From CBDDHT01 sp965227905 (GTDB lineage: Bacteria; Pseudomonadota; Alphaproteobacteria; Rhizobiales; Methyloligellaceae): a stretch of DNA of 64,000 nt. The stretch lies in NCBI GenBank assembly GCA_965227905.1, contig OZ245780.1, forward strand, positions 4,154,001 through 4,218,000, in the 5' to 3' direction. Made by a program: the position numbers and the translations under genes. Shown here one piece after another: positions 8,297 through 16,236 of this stretch (its first letter is position 1; every line of letters starts with the position of its first letter). The notes under the pieces were generated by a model. It saw nothing but the letters and a program-made list of their open reading frames with translations. It was not told the DNA's origin and did not search any database.

Positions 8297-9826
8297 ATGG
8301 TCGAAATTGCCGGTCTGCTCTGGGAAGGCTTCGCCATTGCATTCCAACCGCTGAACCTGGGTCTGATTGTCCTTGGTTGCACGGTCGGCCTCTTTATCGG
8401 CGCGATGCCGGGCCTCGGCTCAGTGAACGGCGTTGCCATCCTTCTCCCTCTGACCTTTCTGGTTCCGCCGACTGGCGCCATCATCTTTCTGGCGGCTCTC
8501 TACTATGGCGCCATGTATGGCGGCGCGATCTCATCCGTCATGCTCGGCATACCCGGCGCCTCGACGGCGGTTGCGACGACATTCGATGGGCGTCCGCTTG
8601 CAAAACAGGGACTGGCCGACAAGGCTTTGACCGCCGCAGCCGTCGCATCCTTTGTCGGCGGGACGATTTCGGTCATCCTCTTCACGCTCTTCGCACCCCC
8701 TCTCGCTCATGTGGCCCTTGTCTTCGGCGCACCGGAAGAATTCGCGCTGATGATGCTGGCCTTCGCGACCTTTGTCGGCCTCGGCGGCGACGACATTGCC
8801 AAGACCATCTTCTCGATCTGTATCGGCCTGGTGCTGAGCTCCGTCGGCATGGACATCATGACCGGCGAACCACGGCTCATCTTCGGCGGTATCACCGGCT
8901 TCTTCCACGGCATCAACTTCCTCGTGCTCGCCATCGGCATCTACGGCATCGGCGAGATGCTGTGGACGGTCGAGGAGAACCGCAAGGCCGGCGGCAAGTC
9001 GATGATGTCCGAGGCCACCGTCTCCTGGGCCCGAACGAAAGCCAATCTGAAAGAGCTGGTTTCCACTTGGAAGACCCTCGTCATGGGCTCTTTCCTCGGA
9101 TACTTCGTCGGCATTCTTCCTGCAGCGGGCGCAACGCCCGGATCGTTGATGTCCTACGGCGTTGCCAAGCAGATCTCCAAGGAGCCGGAGAAGTTCGGCA
9201 AAGGCGCGGTCGAGGGTGTCTGCGCGCCTGAATCGGCAAACAATGCAGCCAGCACAGGCTCCATGCTGCCCATGCTGACCCTCGGCATTCCCGGCTCGCC
9301 AACCACGGCAATCCTGCTTGGCGGCATGGTGATCTGGGGGCTCGAGCCGGGCCCGCAACTCTTCGTCGAGCAACAGGAATTCGTCTGGGGTCTGATCGCA
9401 AGTCTCTACGCCGCCAACCTGTTTGCGGTGATCATCAATATCGCCTTCATTCCGGCCTTCATCTGGGTCCTCAAACTACCTTTCACGTTGCTGGCACCGC
9501 TCATCTTCGTGCTTTGTCTCATCGGTGGTTATGCCCCGACACAGGACATGCACGATGTCTGGCTGATGCTCATCTTCGGCATCGTCGGCTACCTGATGCG
9601 CAAACTCGACTATCCTCTGGCACCGGCCGTACTCGCCATCGTGCTCGGGCCGCTTGCCGAGCCGGCACTGCGCCAGTCGCTGCTCATCAGCAATGGCGAG
9701 TTTTCGATCTTTTTCACGCGTCCATGGTCCGGACCGATCATGGTCACCGCCATCATTCTGCTGTGCCTGCCGTTGCTGAAACCTGCCATGCGCCTGATCC
9801 GTTCGCGCCGAGGCCAGACATCATGA
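8297..9826 (+). CDS. tctA: TctA-family transporter permease (TTT system 1)
   Basis: 509-aa polytopic inner-membrane permease with about 11-12 hydrophobic segments. Family signatures are GCTVGLFIGAMPGLGSVNGV near residue 33, a GAMYGGAISSVMLGIPG loop near residue 71, and its internal-repeat partner MLTLGIPGSPTTAILLGGM near residue 324. It uses the ion gradient to drive uptake of the acid delivered by TctC. The ATG follows GGGGGGATGAGAGA. It ends 140 bp before gntR. Confidence 0.92.
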   Translation: MVEIAGLLWEGFAIAFQPLNLGLIVLGCTVGLFIGAMPGLGSVNGVAILLPLTFLVPPTGAIIFLAALYYGAMYGGAISSVMLGIPGASTAVATTFDGRPLAKQGLADKALTAAAVASFVGGTISVILFTLFAPPLAHVALVFGAPEEFALMMLAFATFVGLGGDDIAKTIFSICIGLVLSSVGMDIMTGEPRLIFGGITGFFHGINFLVLAIGIYGIGEMLWTVEENRKAGGKSMMSEATVSWARTKANLKELVSTWKTLVMGSFLGYFVGILPAAGATPGSLMSYGVAKQISKEPEKFGKGAVEGVCAPESANNAASTGSMLPMLTLGIPGSPTTAILLGGMVIWGLEPGPQLFVEQQEFVWGLIASLYAANLFAVIINIAFIPAFIWVLKLPFTLLAPLIFVLCLIGGYAPTQDMHDVWLMLIFGIVGYLMRKLDYPLAPAVLAIVLGPLAEPALRQSLLISNGEFSIFFTRPWSGPIMVTAIILLCLPLLKPAMRLIRSRRGQTS

Positions 9827-9901
9827 TCGCGACAAAAAGGGCGCCGGCTGCGACGTCGGCGACAGGCAATCCCGGTTGCGAAGCGACATGTCCGTGGTGT
9901 A

Positions 9902-9919
9902 TGGTATACCAGTATACCA
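9902..9919. promoter_or_regulatory. Candidate GntR operator 3 (gntR promoter)
   Basis: TGGTATACCAGTATACCA: perfect 7-bp arms TGGTATA/TATACCA around a 4-bp centre. It is the best match of the three sites and lies 48-65 bp upstream of the gntR start, as expected for autoregulation by an FCD-type GntR repressor. Confidence 0.6.
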
Positions 9920-9966
9920 CGCGCCCCTGTTCGACCCGGGCTACGGGCGTCATCTAAGGGTTTTCC

Positions 9967-10653
9967 ATGGCTGATCTTGAACTCGAAATTGCGCCAATCG
10001 ATGAGGCCTTCAGCCTCAAGACGCGCATCTACGAGTCGCTGAAAACGGCGATCACATCCATGAATATCTACGCCGAAGACGCAGAGCTTCGGCTGGACGA
10101 GCGCCGGCTTTCCGAGCAGTTCGGTATCAGCCGCACGCCGCTCCGCGAGGCCCTTGCGCGGCTCGACCAGGAAGGTCTGGTGCGCATCGTGCCACGGCGC
10201 GGCATCTATATCGTGCGCAAATCGAAGGCCGAAATCCTGGAGATGATCACCGTCTGGGCGGCGCTCGAAAGCATGGCCGCGCGGCTGATCACCAAATATG
10301 CCGGTGACGAAGAAATCGCCACCCTCAGGGATATGGTCGAGACCTTCGAGGCCCAAGGCATCCACGATCAGATGGACGAATATTCCGACGCCAATATTCG
10401 CTTCCACCAGGCCATCATCGCCATGAGCAAATGCCAGCTCATCGCCGATATTACGAACGGCCTTTTCATGCATGTGAAGGCCATCCGCCAACGTACCATC
10501 TTCGAACAGGACCGGGCCAAACGCTCCATCGTCGATCATCTCGGCATCATCGATGCGCTCGAAAAACGGGACACCGATCTCGCCGAGCGGCTTGTTCGCG
10601 AACACACTATCAAGCTCCGCGATCATGTCGCCGAGCATGTCGATCTGGATTGA
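9967..10653 (+). CDS. GntR/FadR-subfamily (FCD) transcriptional regulator
   Basis: 228 aa. An N-terminal winged helix (residues about 18-82) carries the GntR recognition segment LSEQFGISRTPLREALARLD and wing GLVRIVPRRGIYI. A C-terminal all-helical FCD ligand domain (about 88-222) has the metal-type histidines in RFHQAI, DHLGIIDAL and REHTIKLRDHV. FCD regulators normally sense an organic acid or CoA-pathway intermediate. Position between tctA and the ThDP lyase, and the shared palindrome before gntR, tctC and the ligase/FDH operon, make it the probable local regulator. The start is ATG 9967 after AAGGG. Confidence 0.92.
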   Translation: MADLELEIAPIDEAFSLKTRIYESLKTAITSMNIYAEDAELRLDERRLSEQFGISRTPLREALARLDQEGLVRIVPRRGIYIVRKSKAEILEMITVWAALESMAARLITKYAGDEEIATLRDMVETFEAQGIHDQMDEYSDANIRFHQAIIAMSKCQLIADITNGLFMHVKAIRQRTIFEQDRAKRSIVDHLGIIDALEKRDTDLAERLVREHTIKLRDHVAEHVDLD

Positions 10654-10692
10654 AACCAACGCACAGCGGCAACGCACAACAAGGAGGGTCGC

Positions 10693-12420
10693 ATGTCGAC
10701 CACAGCAACCGACACTCTTAGACAAAAGAGCACGGACGACGACGTTATTTCCGGCGGCCATCTGGTCGCAAAGGCCCTGAAGAACGAAGGCGTCGATACG
10801 ATCTTCACACTCTGCGGCGGGCACATCATCGACATCTATGACGGCTGCGTGGACGAAGGCATCCGCATCATCGACGTGCGCCACGAACAGACTGCCGCCC
10901 ATGCGGCCGACGGTTATGCGCGCCAGACAGGCAAACTCGGCTGCGTGGTCACGACAGCAGGCCCCGGCTGCACGAATGCGGTAACGGGCGTTGCTACGGC
11001 TTTCCGCTCCGAAAGTCCGGTCCTCCATATCGGCGGCCAGGGCGCGCTGACCCAGCACAAGATGGGCTCGCTGCAGGACCTGCCCCATGTGGACATGATG
11101 TCGCCGATTACCAAGTTCGCCGCCGGTGTCCGCTCGACAGAGCGGATCGCCGACATGGTCTCCATGGCCGCGCGCGAATGCTTTGCCGGCGCCTATGGCC
11201 CCTCCTATCTCGAAATCCCGCGCGATGTCCTCGACAACGAAGTCGACCTCGACAAATGCACAATCCCTGAGCCAGGCGCTTATCGCTCTTCGGTCAAGTC
11301 TATCGGCGATCCGGCCGATGTCGAGAAACTGGCCGATCTGCTGGTCGATGCTGAACGTCCCGCGATCCTGCTCGGATCGCAGGTCTTTATGGGTCGCGGC
11401 CATGAAGCGGCACTCGACCTCGTTCGCAGCCTCGACATCCCGGCCTACTTCAACGGCGCCGGACGCGGCCTTCTGCCCCCAGGCGATCCGCACTATTTCA
11501 ACCGCACGCGCCGCACCGCATTCGACAAGGCAGACGTCATCATCATCGTCGGCACGCCCTTCGATTTCCGCATGGGCTATGGCAAGCGGCTCCGGTCCGA
11601 TGCGACGGTCGTGCAGATCGACATGGACTACCGCACGGTCGGCAAAAACCGGGACGTCTCTCTCGGCCTCGTCGGCGATCCGGGTGCTATCCTTGCCGCG
11701 GTCAAACAGGCCACGACTGGCCGCATCGACAACGGCAAAGGCCAGTCCCGCAAGGACTGGATGGCGGAACTTCGCGCCGAAGAAATCGCCCGCACGGACA
11801 AGCTCATGCCGCTGTTCCTCTCGGACCAGTCGCCGATCCACCCCTATCGCGTTGCATGGGAAATCAACGAGTTCCTCACCGAAGACACGATCTATATCGG
11901 CGATGGCGGCGACGTGGTGACGATCTCGGCGCAGGCCGTGCAACCGCGCGGCCCCGGCAACTGGATGGACCCGGGCGCCCTCGGAAGCCTTGGCGTCGGC
12001 ACGGGCTTCGCCATGGCGGCAAAGCTCGCGCACCCGAACAAGGAAGTGCTGTGCTATTATGGCGACGGCTCGTTCGGCATGACCGCATTCGATATGGAAA
12101 CCGCCAACCGTTTCGGTGCCCCCTATCTCGCGGTCATCGGAAACAACTCCGCCATGAACCAGATCCGCTACGGCCAGATCTCGAAATATGGCGAGCAGCG
12201 CGGCAGCGTCGGCAATCTGCTGGGCGATGTGCCCTTCGGCCAGTTCGCCGAGATGCTCGGGGGCTATGGCGAGGAGGTTCGCGATCCGAACGAGATCCAG
12301 CCGGCACTCCGCCGCGCCCGCGAAGCCATTCAGCGCGATGGCCGCTCGGCGGTGGTCAACATCTGGGTGGACCCGAAGGAATATGCACCGGGCACCAAAG
12401 CCCAGACCATGTACAAGTAG
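10693..12420 (+). CDS. ThDP-dependent 2-hydroxyacyl-CoA lyase / oxalyl-CoA decarboxylase-like enzyme
   Basis: 575-aa three-domain ThDP enzyme: N-terminal Pyr domain (about 20-185) with the cofactor-activating glutamate E65 in VRHEQ, central domain (about 205-340), and C-terminal PP domain (about 385-560) with the ThDP/Mg motif GDGS (457-460) ending in NN (484-485). Family knowledge: oxalyl-CoA decarboxylase makes formyl-CoA + CO2, and 2-hydroxyacyl-CoA lyase (HACL) makes formyl-CoA + aldehyde or ketone; the families are related. The Pyr-domain stretches IFTLCGGHIIDIYDG and GQGALTQHKMGSLQDLPHVD resemble, from memory, bacterial HACLs. I do not see the Tyr-Glu pair or the NNGGIY segment of Oxalobacter Oxc (here NNSAMNQ). 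Acetolactate synthase is less likely because frc follows 63 bp downstream. AAGGAGGGTCGC precedes the ATG. Confidence 0.8.
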   Translation: MSTTATDTLRQKSTDDDVISGGHLVAKALKNEGVDTIFTLCGGHIIDIYDGCVDEGIRIIDVRHEQTAAHAADGYARQTGKLGCVVTTAGPGCTNAVTGVATAFRSESPVLHIGGQGALTQHKMGSLQDLPHVDMMSPITKFAAGVRSTERIADMVSMAARECFAGAYGPSYLEIPRDVLDNEVDLDKCTIPEPGAYRSSVKSIGDPADVEKLADLLVDAERPAILLGSQVFMGRGHEAALDLVRSLDIPAYFNGAGRGLLPPGDPHYFNRTRRTAFDKADVIIIVGTPFDFRMGYGKRLRSDATVVQIDMDYRTVGKNRDVSLGLVGDPGAILAAVKQATTGRIDNGKGQSRKDWMAELRAEEIARTDKLMPLFLSDQSPIHPYRVAWEINEFLTEDTIYIGDGGDVVTISAQAVQPRGPGNWMDPGALGSLGVGTGFAMAAKLAHPNKEVLCYYGDGSFGMTAFDMETANRFGAPYLAVIGNNSAMNQIRYGQISKYGEQRGSVGNLLGDVPFGQFAEMLGGYGEEVRDPNEIQPALRRAREAIQRDGRSAVVNIWVDPKEYAPGTKAQTMYK

Positions 12421-12483
12421 AAGACTGGGTACGAATAGACAGCCGATTGACGGACGACCCGACGGCCCGAAGGGAATTGAGAA

Positions 12484-13767
12484 ATGGAAGCACTTAAAGG
12501 CGTAAAAATCCTGGATATGACCCACGTTCAATCCGGTCCGACCTGCACCCAGCTGCTGGCCTGGTTCGGCGCCGACGTGATCAAGGTGGAGCGCCCGGGC
12601 GTCGGCGATATCACGCGCGGCCAGCTGCGCGATGTCGAAGGGGCTGACAGCCTCTATTTCACCATGCTGAACTCCAACAAGCGTTCGATCACGCTCAACA
12701 CCAAGAGCGAGGAAGGCAAGGAGATCTTCGCCAAGCTCATAAAGACATGCGATGTCATGGTGGAGAACTTCGCCCCCGGCGCCATCGACCGCATGGGCTT
12801 CCCCTGGGAGAAAATCCAGGAGCTGAACCCGCGCATGATCTATGCGTCGGTCAAAGGCTTCGGACCCGGGCCTTACGAAGACTGCAAGGTCTATGAGAAT
12901 GTGGCCCAGTGCGCCGGCGGCTCCGCCTCGACCACGGGCTTCCTCGACGGCCCGCCACTGGTCACCGGCGCACAGATCGGCGATTCCGGCACCGGCCTTC
13001 ATCTGGCCCTGGGCATCGTGACGGCGCTCTATCAGCGTGAGCAGACCGGGCGCGGGCAACGCGTCCTTGCTGCCATGCAGGACGGCGTGCTCAATCTCGC
13101 CCGTGTCAAACTGCGCGATCAGCAGCGCCTGAAACACGGACCGCTGAAGGAATACAGCCAGTATGGCCGCGGCATCGAATTCGGCGAGGCAACACCACGC
13201 GCCGGCAATGATTCCGGCGGCGGTCAACCGGGCTGGATCCTGAAATGCAAAGGCTGGGAGACGGACCCGGACGCCTATATCTATTTCATCACCCAGGCGC
13301 CCGTGTGGAAGAACATCTGCGATGTCATCGGCAAGCCCGAGTGGAAGGAAGACCCGGACTATGCCACGGCCCCTGCCCGCCTCGACAAGCTCTCGCAGAT
13401 CTTCGACACCATTGAAGAATGGACCAAGACCAAGGACAAGTTCGAGGTCATGGCGATTTGCAACCCGCTGAACATTCCCTGCGGGCCGATCCTCTCCATG
13501 AAGGAGCTGGCCGAGGAGCAGTCGCTTCGCGAGACCGGCACAATCGTCGAGGTCGATCACCCGACACGCGGCGCGTATCTGACCGTCGGCAACCCGATCA
13601 AGCTGTCGGACTCGCCGGCTGACGTGCAGCGCTCGCCGCTGCTGGGCGAGCACACGGACGAGATTTTGCGCGATGTGCTGGGACTCTCGGATGCCGAGAT
13701 CAGCGACGCGAAATCGTCGGGCGCCGTTGGCGACGAGCCGCCGGCTGCGAGTGTGGCTGCGCAGTAG
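12484..13767 (+). CDS. frc: Formyl-CoA:oxalate CoA-transferase (class III CoA-transferase)
   Basis: 427 aa, nearly the length of Oxalobacter Frc (428). It matches Frc along its length: DMTHVQSGPTCTQ near the N-terminus (Gln16), SLYFTMLNSNKRSI near 56, VKGFGPGPYED near 123, VYENVAQCAGG near 137, and IGDSG with the covalent-intermediate aspartate D167 (D169 in Frc). The mobile glycine loop is SGGGQPGW near 244, followed by LKCKGWETDPDAYIYF. Family role: move CoA from formyl-CoA to oxalate, releasing formate and regenerating oxalyl-CoA. Residues about 410-427 are an Ala/Pro-rich tail. It lies 63 bp after the ThDP lyase and is followed by a strong terminator. Exact acceptor (oxalate or another small acid) needs an assay. 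Confidence 0.9.
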   Translation: MEALKGVKILDMTHVQSGPTCTQLLAWFGADVIKVERPGVGDITRGQLRDVEGADSLYFTMLNSNKRSITLNTKSEEGKEIFAKLIKTCDVMVENFAPGAIDRMGFPWEKIQELNPRMIYASVKGFGPGPYEDCKVYENVAQCAGGSASTTGFLDGPPLVTGAQIGDSGTGLHLALGIVTALYQREQTGRGQRVLAAMQDGVLNLARVKLRDQQRLKHGPLKEYSQYGRGIEFGEATPRAGNDSGGGQPGWILKCKGWETDPDAYIYFITQAPVWKNICDVIGKPEWKEDPDYATAPARLDKLSQIFDTIEEWTKTKDKFEVMAICNPLNIPCGPILSMKELAEEQSLRETGTIVEVDHPTRGAYLTVGNPIKLSDSPADVQRSPLLGEHTDEILRDVLGLSDAEISDAKSSGAVGDEPPAASVAAQ

Positions 13768-13800
13768 CGCATCACCCGCACACAAACACACAATCGACGT

Positions 13801-13885
13801 CCCGGACCTGATCCGGGACCCAGGGCGATGAAACTCGGATCGAGCCAATAGCCCTGGGCCCCGGATCAAGTCCGGGGCGTTTTTT
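13801..13885 (+). terminator. Large stem-loop terminator after frc, built from REP-like half units
   Basis: The arm at 13801-13826 (CCCGGACCTGATCCGGG core plus CCCAGGGC) pairs with 13851-13877 (GCCCTGGG plus CCCCGGATCAAGTCCGGGG) across a 24-nt loop, then six T at 13880-13885. Each arm is also self-complementary. A near-identical CCCCGGATCAGGTCCGGGG occurs at 25550, so the terminator is made from a dispersed repeat. Confidence 0.8.
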
Positions 13886-13944
13886 ATTGTTCTGGTTCTA
13901 TGTTCTGAGCCGTCTCTCAATTCTTTCGCTCAAGCTGCAAAAAT

Positions 13945-13972
13945 CGTCATCCCGGCGCGGGCTGGAATGACG
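13945..13972. repeat. REP-like palindrome upstream of the RAYT gene
   Basis: A 28-bp imperfect palindrome with CGTCAT and ATGACG ends and a C/G-rich centre, a common alphaproteobacterial intergenic repeat type. It lies about 270 bp upstream of the RAYT transposase, a family known to act on REP palindromes. The link to this RAYT is inferred from proximity. Confidence 0.6.
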
Positions 13973-14238
13973 AATTGGGCCCTTTGCATGGGGCTGTTCC
14001 TCGATTTTGGCGCATCCCCCCTGTTTTCGGGGCCCTATTTGATTGCAGAGAGTCTCGCGGAGTCGCATGCAACAGGCAATGCACTTGAGTTTATCTGATC
14101 TTGCAGGGCACACTCCCGAACGGTCGGAATACGGTGTCGCGAGACAATAGCAAGATTGATTTTTCCCAGTTTCGGAATCAGACTGCCGCATATTGCAGTG
14201 ACAGTTTATCTATCCTCGGCAATTGATGGATATCACAC

Positions 14239-14904
14239 ATGGCCCGCCTTGCTCGCATCGTCGTTCCCGGCCTCCCCCATCTCGTTACCCAACGCGGAAA
14301 TCGCAGGGAGCCAACCTTCTTCGAAGAAGACGACTACGCCCTCTATCTTGATCTGCTTGCCGAGAGCAGCGCCCGTGCCCGGACCAAGGTCTGGGCCTAT
14401 TGCCTGATGCCGAACCATGTCCACATGATCGTGGTGCCCTCGAACGAAGATGGGCTGCGGCAAACCTTTGCCGACCTGCACCGGCGCTATACGAGCTTCA
14501 TCAACGCCAGGGCCCGAACAACCGGACATCTCTGGCAGGGGCGATATGGGTCCGTCATCATGGACGAGGCCTATCTTTTGACGGCGGTTCGCTATGTCAC
14601 GCTTAATCCCGTTCGGGCACAGCTTGTGAAGAGAGCCAGGGATTGGAAATGGTCCAATGCCCGCGCGCACTTCAAAGGCAAGGACGACCATGTGGTGACG
14701 GTGAAACCCGTGCTCGACCGTGTCGAAAATTTCGGCCAGTTCCTTCGCGCACGCGGCGATGACGATGTCGACTATGCGCCCCTGCGCCGGGCGGAAACGA
14801 TCGGCCGCCCTATCGGCGACGCCAAATGGTTGAAGAAACTTGAGGCCAAGACGGGACGGACACTCGCACCGCAGAAGAGAGGCCCGAAGCCGAAGAAAGT
14901 GTAG
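14239..14904 (+). CDS. REP-associated tyrosine transposase (RAYT, IS200/Y1 HUH family)
   Basis: 221-aa single-domain HUH nuclease, a normal RAYT length. Seen: VTQRGNRR near residue 16, the HUH pair H60-V-H62 in MPNHVHMI, GHLWQGRYGS near residue 96, and catalytic tyrosine Y119 in RYVTLNPVRA. The C-terminal tail is basic (APQKRGPKPKKV). RAYTs cut single-stranded REP hairpins and are usually domesticated, single-copy genes. No flanking insertion-sequence ends or target duplication were seen, so this is not annotated as an intact IS. The palindrome at 13945 is the nearest candidate target. Confidence 0.92.
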   Translation: MARLARIVVPGLPHLVTQRGNRREPTFFEEDDYALYLDLLAESSARARTKVWAYCLMPNHVHMIVVPSNEDGLRQTFADLHRRYTSFINARARTTGHLWQGRYGSVIMDEAYLLTAVRYVTLNPVRAQLVKRARDWKWSNARAHFKGKDDHVVTVKPVLDRVENFGQFLRARGDDDVDYAPLRRAETIGRPIGDAKWLKKLEAKTGRTLAPQKRGPKPKKV

Positions 14905-15547
14905 CGGATCAGTAACGCGCGACTGCAATCTTATTCAATTGGATAGATGCCGATATGAGTCCGATTCGTGCTGAATCCATGTTCAGCACAGCCAAGTCTG
15001 CATTTCACCCAGAGCCGAAACAGTGCAATCAAGTACACAGCGAGGCCGAACAGGAGCGCGTTGAATAAAACGAACTGAGTCGCCGCGCGCCTGCACCCTC
15101 AGGTTGATCCGAATCGTTGCGTGCAATCGTATTGCTTGGTGCAGTCTAAAAAATGGCGCAAAAGCGCCATATCGCAGCGAGGCGATCACTCAACTTTAGT
15201 CTACACACAGATTAACCTTCAAAACTCTTGAATGAGTGAAGATCAATGCACAAATGCTATTCCTGGTTGTTGTGACTATTTTTTGGTCAATCGCCGCGTT
15301 GACAAATGTCCACCTGAAACCCACTGGAGAAGTCATTGCTAACCATTCGATGCAAAGCAAAGAACGGGACGGTTTACTACGAGGAATGTTCCTGATACAT
15401 GCCGGGTCTTGCGGGCGGATGCGCCCCACTGGATTAGCAATTGCGGAGACTATCATCCGGGCATGCGTATTTCGGTCACATCCATTCCGTAATTGATTTG
15501 TGTTTTCAACAGTTGAACCATCACCCACGTTTGACAATCACCCCCTT
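14905..15547. other. Long AT-richer intergenic region, no supported protein gene
   Basis: About 640 bp between the RAYT gene and the mucR leader. It is less GC-rich than its neighbours. Short frames exist on both strands, including an 86-codon plus-strand frame from GTG 15236 with one hydrophobic segment, but none has a convincing ribosome binding site or recognisable family. The terminator hairpin at its right end would suit a small RNA or a read-through transcript from this region. Confidence 0.5.
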
Positions 15548-15574
15548 GCTTCTCATACAGAAGCAATTTTTTGA
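15548..15574 (+). terminator. Intrinsic terminator hairpin just upstream of mucR
   Basis: TTGCTTCT (15548-15555), loop CATAC, AGAAGCAA (15561-15568), then six T: a perfect 8-bp stem with T-tract ending 33 bp before the mucR start. A TTGACA box at 15533-15538 with CATACA 17 bp later overlaps it. It may end an upstream transcript or act as an attenuator in the mucR leader. Confidence 0.65.
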
Positions 15575-15607
15575 GTCTTATGAGTTGGAAATCTGGAGAA
15601 AAATATC

Positions 15608-16018
15608 ATGACAGACGCACCTGAACAGTCACATCTTACGGAACTAACCGCCGACATCGTTTCGGCCTATGTTTCCAAGAACACGATTGTTCCCGCTGAG
15701 CTGCCGAACCTGATTGCAGAGGTCAGCGATGCGCTGTCCAAGGCAGCAGCCAAAGAACAACAGCCTCCGAAGGAAGATCTGAAGCCGGCCGTTTCGATCA
15801 AGAAGTCTGTCACGCCGGACTACATCATCTGCCTGGAAGACGGCATGAAGTTCAAGAGCCTCAAGCGGCACCTGCGCTCGCACTACGACATGTCGCCGGA
15901 CGAGTACCGGGCGAAGTGGGGCCTGCCGCATGACTATCCGATGGTCAGCCCGGCCTATGCCGAAGCACGCTCGAAGCTGGCAAAGAAAATCGGACTGGGC
16001 CGCAAAGCCAAGCGCTAG
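15608..16018 (+). CDS. mucR: MucR/Ros-family zinc-finger transcriptional regulator
   Basis: 136 aa, typical MucR length. The N-terminal half is the MucR oligomerisation region (LTADIVSAYVSKNTIVPAEL). The C-terminal half holds the prokaryotic zinc finger: C75 in CLEDGMKF, D78 where Ros has its second cysteine, and H88 and H92 in LKRHLRSHYDMSPDEYRAKW. A Cys/Asp second position is known among Ros/MucR proteins. MucR proteins are global regulators of exopolysaccharide, motility and cell cycle that bind AT-rich promoters and often repress themselves; the upstream region here is AT-richer than surrounding DNA. A terminator follows at 16072. Confidence 0.93.
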   Translation: MTDAPEQSHLTELTADIVSAYVSKNTIVPAELPNLIAEVSDALSKAAAKEQQPPKEDLKPAVSIKKSVTPDYIICLEDGMKFKSLKRHLRSHYDMSPDEYRAKWGLPHDYPMVSPAYAEARSKLAKKIGLGRKAKR

Positions 16019-16071
16019 GTCCCGTCTCTCGGTCGACCTCTTTTATCCAAGGTCCCGACAATTGGCATAAG

Positions 16072-16123
16072 CGCCGGGGAGAGCGTCTCATCGAGACGCC
16101 AACTTCCCGGCGGCCATTTTTTT
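16072..16123 (+). terminator. Terminator after mucR
   Basis: Inner stem GCGTCTC-ATC-GAGACGC (16083-16099), outer GCCGGG/CCCGGC arms (about 16073-16111), then a run of seven T at 16117-16123. It separates mucR from the convergent acyltransferase gene. Confidence 0.75.
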
Positions 16124-16208
16124 CCGAAACATATCGAACGTCCGGTTGTCACATTGAAGTGACGGTGTCGTACTGCTTCGCGCTCACGAAGCAATCGGAA
16201 CGCCATCC

Positions 16209-16236
16209 CCTCACGCAAACCTCCCTCAGGGAGAGG
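16209..16236. repeat. Degenerate copy of the CCTCACCC/GGGAGAGG intergenic repeat
   Basis: This sequence resembles one arm of the palindromic repeat at 17804-17878. It runs into the acyltransferase gene, supplying its last codons and TGA stop. Confidence 0.45.

Noticed and set aside
6652..8484. Minus-strand open frame of 610 codons
   Set aside because: Antisense to tctC and tctB, which have signal peptide, ribosome binding sites and family motifs.
10693..12420. Acetolactate synthase large subunit
   Set aside because: The fold is shared, but there is no small regulatory subunit or ilv gene nearby, and the frc/formate dehydrogenase context favours acyl-CoA chemistry.
9610..13920. Minus-strand open frame of 1436 codons
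   Set aside because: It lies antisense to tctA, gntR, the ThDP lyase and frc, which have clear family motifs; long antisense frames are expected in GC-rich DNA with this codon usage.
14239..14904. Complete insertion sequence around the HUH transposase
   Set aside because: No terminal repeats or target duplication; RAYT-type motifs indicate a domesticated gene.
15236..15496. 86-codon plus-strand frame upstream of mucR
   Set aside because: No ribosome binding site, GTG start and no recognisable family; only one hydrophobic stretch.
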